This document shows, piece by piece, positions 58,672-64,000 of a stretch of 64,000 bases of DNA. Origin of the DNA: Collimonas sp. OK607 (GTDB lineage: Bacteria; Pseudomonadota; Gammaproteobacteria; Burkholderiales; Burkholderiaceae_D); contig NZ_FOKF01000023.1 of NCBI RefSeq assembly GCF_900111995.1, positions 25,809-89,808 on the forward strand, given 5' to 3'. Within the stretch, counting starts at the first letter, position 1. Each line of letters opens with the position of its first letter. The position numbers were made by a program, and so were the translations under genes. The notes under the pieces are model-generated. The model saw only the letters and a program-made list of their open reading frames with translations. It ran no database searches and was not told the origin of the DNA.

Positions 58672-59650
58672 ATGTTTCTCCTGTTTGATCCAAGATCCAC
58701 GGAGGCTAGACTCCGGCCGTTTTCAAGCCTAATTTTCTTTATATTTTTGAGAGCCGAGATGCCCTCGCACGCGTCATTTGAGTTCACTTCTCGAACGGAT
58801 TGCAAAGTAGGCGTTCCAGGCGCAAACCGTCGGAATATGTCCAATGTGTCTTGAAAGCTAGTACTGGTGCAGATTTCGCCGGAAAACAGATGTTTTCCGG
58901 CACAGTGCCATATCGTCAAACTTCAGTCGATTTGAGGCTGAAAAGTGTACGGAAAACCATGTCGAAATTGCTTGTCATACCGGAGCTTTGTCAAACGGGT
59001 TTTCGGCACATTATTTTTGGCGAACTAGAGAAATTCCGCCGGCTTGAGCTTATAACCTCTAGGAGAGAATGTTTTTTGTTTTGTAACAACCGGCTTGACT
59101 TGGTATATAACCTTCAGTGAATTGGCTCCCAGACGTTATTCGATTCCTCATACAGGTTGACCAGCAACGATTGAAAACAACCGTCTTTTGAACCATATCA
59201 GCGCCGTCATATTCAGGCTGACCAAAGGGCGTTCATGGCCGTCATTGCCGCCGTGCATTACCGCCCCTGCACTCCTACGGCAGCGTGTAAGCGCTGGCAC
59301 GTGTTGAAAATATAGTTTAAGAATACCTATTTAACAACCCGATTTGATTTGATTGTTAGCTCACAGTCATAATCTCCCGTCTTTGGCAAATGTGCGTCCT
59401 TCGCTGTTCCCTCGGGTTCTTCAATCACGGTTACTTTACATGCCATGCGGGAAGAATAGACGCAGGTAAGCTACGACCAAAATAGCGCGGATAGAAGGCA
59501 TCGGTAACGCGACAATTAGCTCGACGGTGACCTCGAAACTGGCAAGGCGTCATTTAATACTAACGACATGCCAAGCGGCGGTCGATTCGATCTCAGTTTG
59601 TCATCGTCGATACAAGCGCGCTTGGTCAGTTAACAAACAGTCGCACCAAT
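58672..59650. other. Long gene-poor region with a perfect hairpin
   Basis: About 980 bases with no supported gene. A perfect 10-bp stem GCCGGAAAAC (58878-58887)/GTTTTCCGGC (58892-58901) with an AGAT loop lies upstream of the secreted gene at 57745-58671, and GGAAAACC and GGTTTTCGGC words recur near 58950-59010. This may be a relic of a mobile element end. The rest has no recognised content. Confidence 0.55.
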
Positions 59651-60631
59651 TCAATACAGCTGCTGACCTGAGGTAAAAACATTCGGGCGTGGCGCCAGCT
59701 TGAACAGTGACAAGATAAGGTCAACGGCTGAACCATTGAACGCGGCATACAGCGCGGCCTGTTTTTCTCCCCATGCATCCCAACGCTGCCATAGCTGCAA
59801 ATGCTGTTGCCGCATCTGCTTCTCCCAGGCGGCATCCAGAGCTTGCTCGTGCCGGATCCAGTCTTTCAGTTCTGCGGTTTGCTGTGGGGGTGGGCGCGGG
59901 CCAAGGATTTGCTCAGTGCTCACACAAAATGCGCCATACAAATCATCCATTTGGCGCTGTTCGCTGTCGGTCCAGAAATCAGACCGGGCTTGCTCTCCAG
60001 TCAAATACGCCGCGGCGCCACACAGCCGTCCCATTTGCTCGACGTCAATCCTCTGCAAAGGAGTAGCGAAAGAGGCGAGCAAATCCTCCAGATGCCGGCC
60101 GTCCTCTTCGTCAGCAGCGCCTGTCTCCATAGGGGTATCCGGTTCAAGCGTGGGCCACTCGCTGTCGTCAATCGCAAGGCCGGCGAGTTCTTTGTCGTGC
60201 AATGCTTTAAGTCGTGCCGCGAAACCCATCAACGGTTCCGTAGCGCAATATTGAGCAATGCCCCATTGCGCATCATGCAGCAGCCAATGGGCGTAACGTT
60301 GCGAGACTGTGCCGAGGTCCACCCCTACCGGGATGGCTTCGATCAGGCCTATTGCCTGCGCACGTGCGCTGATTTTTCCTTCCGACTGGCGCAGCCAGCA
60401 TAGAACGTCGATGACTACCGCAAGCGTCCCGGGCATGCCAAGTTCGTCGCTAAAGCGGTGTTTGCCCCCTGCCGCGCAATCCGAGGGTTGGTTGTCCGGG
60501 CCAAGTTCGGCCTCGCGCAAACGCGCCAGGCAACGCTCCTTCTGCGCCGGATCCGCCGCGAAGCTGATCCAGCCGCCGGCTATCGCTTGTGTTCCGAGTG
60601 AAGTCATACGCGATGAGTTCTTCTCATCCAT
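59651..60631 (-). CDS. Unrecognised 326-residue cytosolic protein
   Basis: A soluble, acidic protein with no signal peptide and about a dozen Trp residues, and helices through most of the length (WISFAADPAQKERCLARLRE, LCWLRQSEGK, HWLLHDAQWG, WEKQMRQQHLQLWQRWDAW). I cannot name the family. The start is supported by AAGGGGAAT upstream of the ATG. It stands alone on the minus strand, divergent from ftsK across 254 bases. Codon use is like the core genes. Confidence 0.75.
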   Translation of the reverse strand: MDEKNSSRMTSLGTQAIAGGWISFAADPAQKERCLARLREAELGPDNQPSDCAAGGKHRFSDELGMPGTLAVVIDVLCWLRQSEGKISARAQAIGLIEAIPVGVDLGTVSQRYAHWLLHDAQWGIAQYCATEPLMGFAARLKALHDKELAGLAIDDSEWPTLEPDTPMETGAADEEDGRHLEDLLASFATPLQRIDVEQMGRLCGAAAYLTGEQARSDFWTDSEQRQMDDLYGAFCVSTEQILGPRPPPQQTAELKDWIRHEQALDAAWEKQMRQQHLQLWQRWDAWGEKQAALYAAFNGSAVDLILSLFKLAPRPNVFTSGQQLY

Positions 60632-60885
60632 ATCATTCCCCTTGTCGCCGTTGCCATCTTTGCCACGCTAAGTATGCTCGCAGTTCTGGCAATGCACTAC
60701 TGTCCGGTACGCAACACCTGAAGCTTTTTCGGTTAATATCACCTACTTTGATTTCAGGACGTCCCGCCTACCCCGTCGGGCTTCCTTCGCTCCGGGCAGC
60801 GGATCCGGCTTGTGTCGATCCTGCCGTATCGCGATTAGCATAAGCCTCCAGATTGCCGGACATCGATTTTTCGTTGAATTTGAGT

Positions 60886-63585
60886 ATGCATATAGCAGTT
60901 TTCAGTTGGTTCGGATGGTCTTTACTTTGGTTTACTCCTTTGCTTGTACGCGTGTTTAAAGCGCGCCATTCGGGGATAAACCCGCTCCGCGGCCCGGGAT
61001 CGATCCGTTTGTGGCTGGGTACGTTCCTGTTACTTTGCAGCAGCAGTGCATTGGAAGCCATGCTGCGCACACACGAATCGACGCCACCCGACGGCGTTCG
61101 GCTGGGTTACGCGCTGGCACATGGTTTCATGGGCGTGCTGGGCACTTTCGGCAGCGTATTTGTGTTGATGGCAATCGGCGTCCTGGCGCTCTCGTGGCTG
61201 TTCGGGAATGAATGGTTGAAATCGGTCGTGCCCAAAAGCACTCTGCTGCAACATATTTTTCCTGCAAACAAACAGCAGTCCGATACCCCGCGCGAACAGC
61301 GGATAGCGCCAGTCGTCACGCCTGTCCACTCAGCACCCAGACTGGCAAGATCGCGCGAAAGTATCGCGGTACCGCCGCGCAGCAGAAAATCCTGGCAATT
61401 GCCGTCAAGCTCGGATCTCCCCGAAATTCCTGGAAGGCAGCAAAAGCAACAAACGCCCCCGGCTAAGCGGGTTGAGGTAAAAATCAGCGCCAGAAGCATG
61501 GCGGAATGGGCCACGGTTGAACAGATCATTCCGACGCCGGCAATGCGTGCGCGCGCAAATATGGCGCAACAGGCGCGCAATGCAAGCTCGGCGCACAAAG
61601 ATGCCATGCACATGCGTCTGACCGAGCGTATCCAGACTCGGGCCGCACCGCGGACAACAACCATCAGCACGCGTCCCGGCCCCATTTCCACATCTGCTTC
61701 AATAGTAGCTGCGACCGGCCTTGCTCAAGCAACGGCAGCCGTCACTTCGATACCAGGCAAAACCGTTCCCGAGCGGCCGGTAACGCTTGCGAGCGCACCG
61801 GCCGGCGTATCAAATACGACAGCGCCGACGCCAGCGGCAGCGCCACCTGCTGCTGCCAATCCTGTTTCTCCAATCAATATCATCCATCCGGAAGCAATCA
61901 CATCTGATCTTGCAGCCACATGCCCACAGTTTCGCGCGGTGCCGGCTTCATCATCAGCTGAGATTACTACCGCCTATCCTGTAACAGATAAAATGGATAC
62001 CGTTGTTGTACAAGCAGTATTGCCGTCGCCGATTTCAAACGAAGTACCGGCATGGCCTGCGAACGATAACGAAGCTGATTTCTCGTTCCACCCGCTGCAC
62101 GAAGTGCGCATTGATTTGCCCGGGCTCGACTTGCTGGATCCGGCGGTCAACGAACTGATCGACATTCCGCTTGAACGCCTGGCCGAAACCGGCTTGCTGA
62201 TCGAACAGCGCCTGAAGGAATTCAAGGTGCCGGTGACCGTGCTGGGCGCCGACGCCGGGCCGGTGATTACACGCTTCGAGGTGGAGCCGGCACTGGGCGT
62301 GCGCGGCAGCCAGATTGTCGGTCTGATGAAGGATTTGTCGCGCGCATTGGGCCTGACGTCCATCCGGGTGGTGGAAACCATTCCCGGAAAAACCTGCATG
62401 GGTCTTGAGTTGCCCAATCCAAAACGGCAGATGATTCGCTTGTCGGAAATTCTGGAATCGCCAGCCTATCAGGATTCCGCATCGCACTTGACGCTGGCCC
62501 TGGGTAAAGACATCACCGGCGCTCCGGTGGTCGCCGACCTGGCGCGGGCGCCGCATATGCTGGTGGCCGGCACTACCGGCTCCGGTAAATCGGTGGCCAT
62601 CAATGCGATGATTTTGTCGCTGCTGTATAAAGCTACGCCGGAAGAAGTACGCCTGATCATGATCGATCCCAAGATGCTGGAACTCTCGGTATACGAGGGC
62701 ATTCCACATCTGCTGGCGCCGGTGGTCACGGACATGAAACTGGCCTCCAATGCGCTGACCTGGTGCGTGGCCGAGATGGATAAACGTTACCGTCTCATGT
62801 CTGCACTCGGCGTGCGTAACGTGGCGGGATTCAACCAGAAAATCCGCGATGGCGAAATGCGCGGCAAGAAAGTCAGCAATCCATTCTCGCTTACTCCGGA
62901 TGCACCCGAACCACTCTCTACCCTGCCGCTGATCGTCGTGATCATCGACGAACTGGCGGATCTGATGATGGTAACTGGCAAGAAGATCGAAGAACTGATC
63001 GCGCGCCTGGCGCAGAAAGCCCGGGCGGCTGGCATTCACTTGATTTTGGCTACGCAACGCCCTTCGGTCGATGTCATCACCGGACTGATCAAAGCCAATA
63101 TCCCGACCCGGGTGGCATTCCAGGTATCGTCGAAAATCGATTCCAGGACCATCCTCGACCAGATGGGCGCCGAAGCCTTGCTCGGCCACGGCGACATGCT
63201 TTTCCTGCCGCCAGGGTCCGGCTACCCGCAGCGGGTTCATGGGGCCTTTGTCTCGGATGCAGAAGTACATCGGGTAGTCGAGCACTTGAAACAGTTTGGC
63301 GAACCTGAATACGAAGAAGCGATTTTGGCCGGCGTGCCTGCTGAGGGAGCCAGCACAGACCTGCTCGGTGATAGCCAGGATGTCGAGGCCGATCCGCTGT
63401 ACGACGAGGCCGTGGCTTTCGTCGTGCGCACCCGGCGCGCCTCGATTTCATCGGTACAACGGCAATTCCGCGTCGGCTACAATCGTGCCGCCCGTTTGGT
63501 CGAGCAAATGGAAGCCGCGGGGATTGTTTCTTCGGTGGCTACCAACGGTAGTCGTGAGGTACTGACGCCGGTGCAAGCGGAATAA
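60886..63585 (+). CDS. ftsK: FtsK/SpoIIIE DNA translocase
   Basis: An 899-residue membrane-anchored DNA pump. The N terminus has about three membrane helices ([50 protein letters not shown]). A Pro/Ala/Thr/Ser-rich linker follows (about residues 130-390), then the motor with Walker [11 protein letters not shown] (GTTGSGKS at residues 562-569) and ending in a winged-helix gamma domain ([24 protein letters not shown]). The TTG at 60853 is an alternative start; the ATG at 60886 is preferred as ATG. It moves DNA at division, or may be a second copy. Confidence 0.9.
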   Translation: MHIAVFSWFGWSLLWFTPLLVRVFKARHSGINPLRGPGSIRLWLGTFLLLCSSSALEAMLRTHESTPPDGVRLGYALAHGFMGVLGTFGSVFVLMAIGVLALSWLFGNEWLKSVVPKSTLLQHIFPANKQQSDTPREQRIAPVVTPVHSAPRLARSRESIAVPPRSRKSWQLPSSSDLPEIPGRQQKQQTPPAKRVEVKISARSMAEWATVEQIIPTPAMRARANMAQQARNASSAHKDAMHMRLTERIQTRAAPRTTTISTRPGPISTSASIVAATGLAQATAAVTSIPGKTVPERPVTLASAPAGVSNTTAPTPAAAPPAAANPVSPINIIHPEAITSDLAATCPQFRAVPASSSAEITTAYPVTDKMDTVVVQAVLPSPISNEVPAWPANDNEADFSFHPLHEVRIDLPGLDLLDPAVNELIDIPLERLAETGLLIEQRLKEFKVPVTVLGADAGPVITRFEVEPALGVRGSQIVGLMKDLSRALGLTSIRVVETIPGKTCMGLELPNPKRQMIRLSEILESPAYQDSASHLTLALGKDITGAPVVADLARAPHMLVAGTTGSGKSVAINAMILSLLYKATPEEVRLIMIDPKMLELSVYEGIPHLLAPVVTDMKLASNALTWCVAEMDKRYRLMSALGVRNVAGFNQKIRDGEMRGKKVSNPFSLTPDAPEPLSTLPLIVVIIDELADLMMVTGKKIEELIARLAQKARAAGIHLILATQRPSVDVITGLIKANIPTRVAFQVSSKIDSRTILDQMGAEALLGHGDMLFLPPGSGYPQRVHGAFVSDAEVHRVVEHLKQFGEPEYEEAILAGVPAEGASTDLLGDSQDVEADPLYDEAVAFVVRTRRASISSVQRQFRVGYNRAARLVEQMEAAGIVSSVATNGSREVLTPVQAE

Positions 63586-63597
63586 AACAATGGGTAC

Positions 63598-63626
63598 GTA
63601 GGATGGGCACGGAGTGTCCATCCTAC
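63598..63626. repeat. Short GTAGGATGGGC-type palindrome after ftsK
   Basis: GTAGGATGGGCAC (63598-63610) pairs with GTGTCCATCCTAC (63614-63626) except one G-T pair. Related to the longer element at 11525-11615. It lies 13 bases after ftsK and before the autotransporter end; may act as a shared terminator. Confidence 0.8.
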
Positions 63627-63640
63627 AGAAGCACAGCCGA

Positions 63641-64000
63641 TCAATCAAATTTGTAGCGCAGCCCCAGCGACAGCACATTGTTACCCAGGCCGCCGTCGCC
63701 TAGCTGCGCATCGTAGTTGAGATACCAGCCCCAGCGCTTGTCCACCGCCGTATTCAATCCCAGCCCGACCCAGCCGGCATTGCGCGACAAGCCGATCCCC
63801 TGCACCGTAAATCCCGCCGCCGGCGCACCCACATACGCCGCCCTGAAATCCAGGCTGCCCGCCGTGAACGCATGCTGCCAGGCTGCATACGCCTGTATTA
63901 CGCTCAAACCTCCCGACCATTGGACACTGCTGGCGCCACGCAAACCCAGCAAGCCTGCCGTTTGCTGATACGCCTGGCTGTCCGCCGTCAGTCCGAACAC
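63641..64000 (-). CDS. C-terminal end of a second autotransporter (partial)
   Basis: The last 119 residues of a protein whose N-terminal part lies beyond the window. It has barrel strands (YQQTAGLLGLRGASSVQW, RNAGWVGLGLNTAVDKRWGWYLNYDAQ) and ends with NNVLSLGLRYKFD, close to the final strand of autotransporter barrels. Expected in the outer membrane. Confidence 0.85.
   Translation of the reverse strand: MFGLTADSQAYQQTAGLLGLRGASSVQWSGGLSVIQAYAAWQHAFTAGSLDFRAAYVGAPAAGFTVQGIGLSRNAGWVGLGLNTAVDKRWGWYLNYDAQLGDGGLGNNVLSLGLRYKFD

Overview
The window is about 64 kb of chromosome from a betaproteobacterium, most likely order Burkholderiales and probably an Oxalobacteraceae relative (Collimonas/Herbaspirillum-like). 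This rests on gene content and order (hemF-nadD-rsfS-rlmH-maf-rng; rpsU-yqeY-dnaG-rpoD followed by a CAU tRNA), on lysine/alanine-rich tails on RsfS and RpoD, and on moderate GC content. The genus is inference.

Positions 1-43.5 kb are mostly core genome. From left to right: pepN, fbp and a small acidic protein on the minus strand; a DUF4136 lipoprotein gene ending in a UUCG-loop terminator; an EamA transporter, a zeta-crystallin-type quinone oxidoreductase and a one-helix membrane protein; a HerA-like ATPase divergent from yebC; then a long plus-strand run, yebC-purD-hemF-nadD-rsfS-rlmH-maf-rng, with abutting or overlapping ends in several places. Next comes a lipopolysaccharide section (GT8, two GT9 enzymes, msbA), dnaE divergent from trhO, gluQ, rhlE, a nested palindromic element fused to the 3' end of tsaD, an ECF-type sigma factor with a tiny zinc-finger partner, ybiB, a CPA2 antiporter overlapping a YbdK-type carboxylate-amine ligase, a flavoprotein, a Wzz-like protein, and the macromolecular synthesis cluster rpsU-yqeY-dnaG-rpoD ending at a tRNA with anticodon CAU.

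From the tRNA to about 60.8 kb the character changes to accessory DNA with long gene-poor gaps. It holds a 1,726-residue autotransporter with four 98-100-residue tandem repeats, a membrane diguanylate cyclase, a cyanophycinase-like secreted protein broken by one extra base in a run of G, a GC-rich diheme cytochrome c and NCS1 transporter block, two small secreted proteins and an unrecognised 326-residue protein. Three degraded copies of one short repeat lie between these genes, and a perfect 20-bp palindrome sits beside one copy. The window closes with an ftsK gene and the C-terminal end of a second autotransporter.

No rRNA, CRISPR array, complete insertion sequence, integrase or recognisable defence system was seen. 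The strongest leads are the G-tract frameshift, the nested palindromic element that supplies the tsaD stop codon, the autotransporter repeat array, the dispersed degraded repeat, and the unassigned secreted and cytosolic proteins between 57 and 60.6 kb. None of these by itself is proof of a new system.
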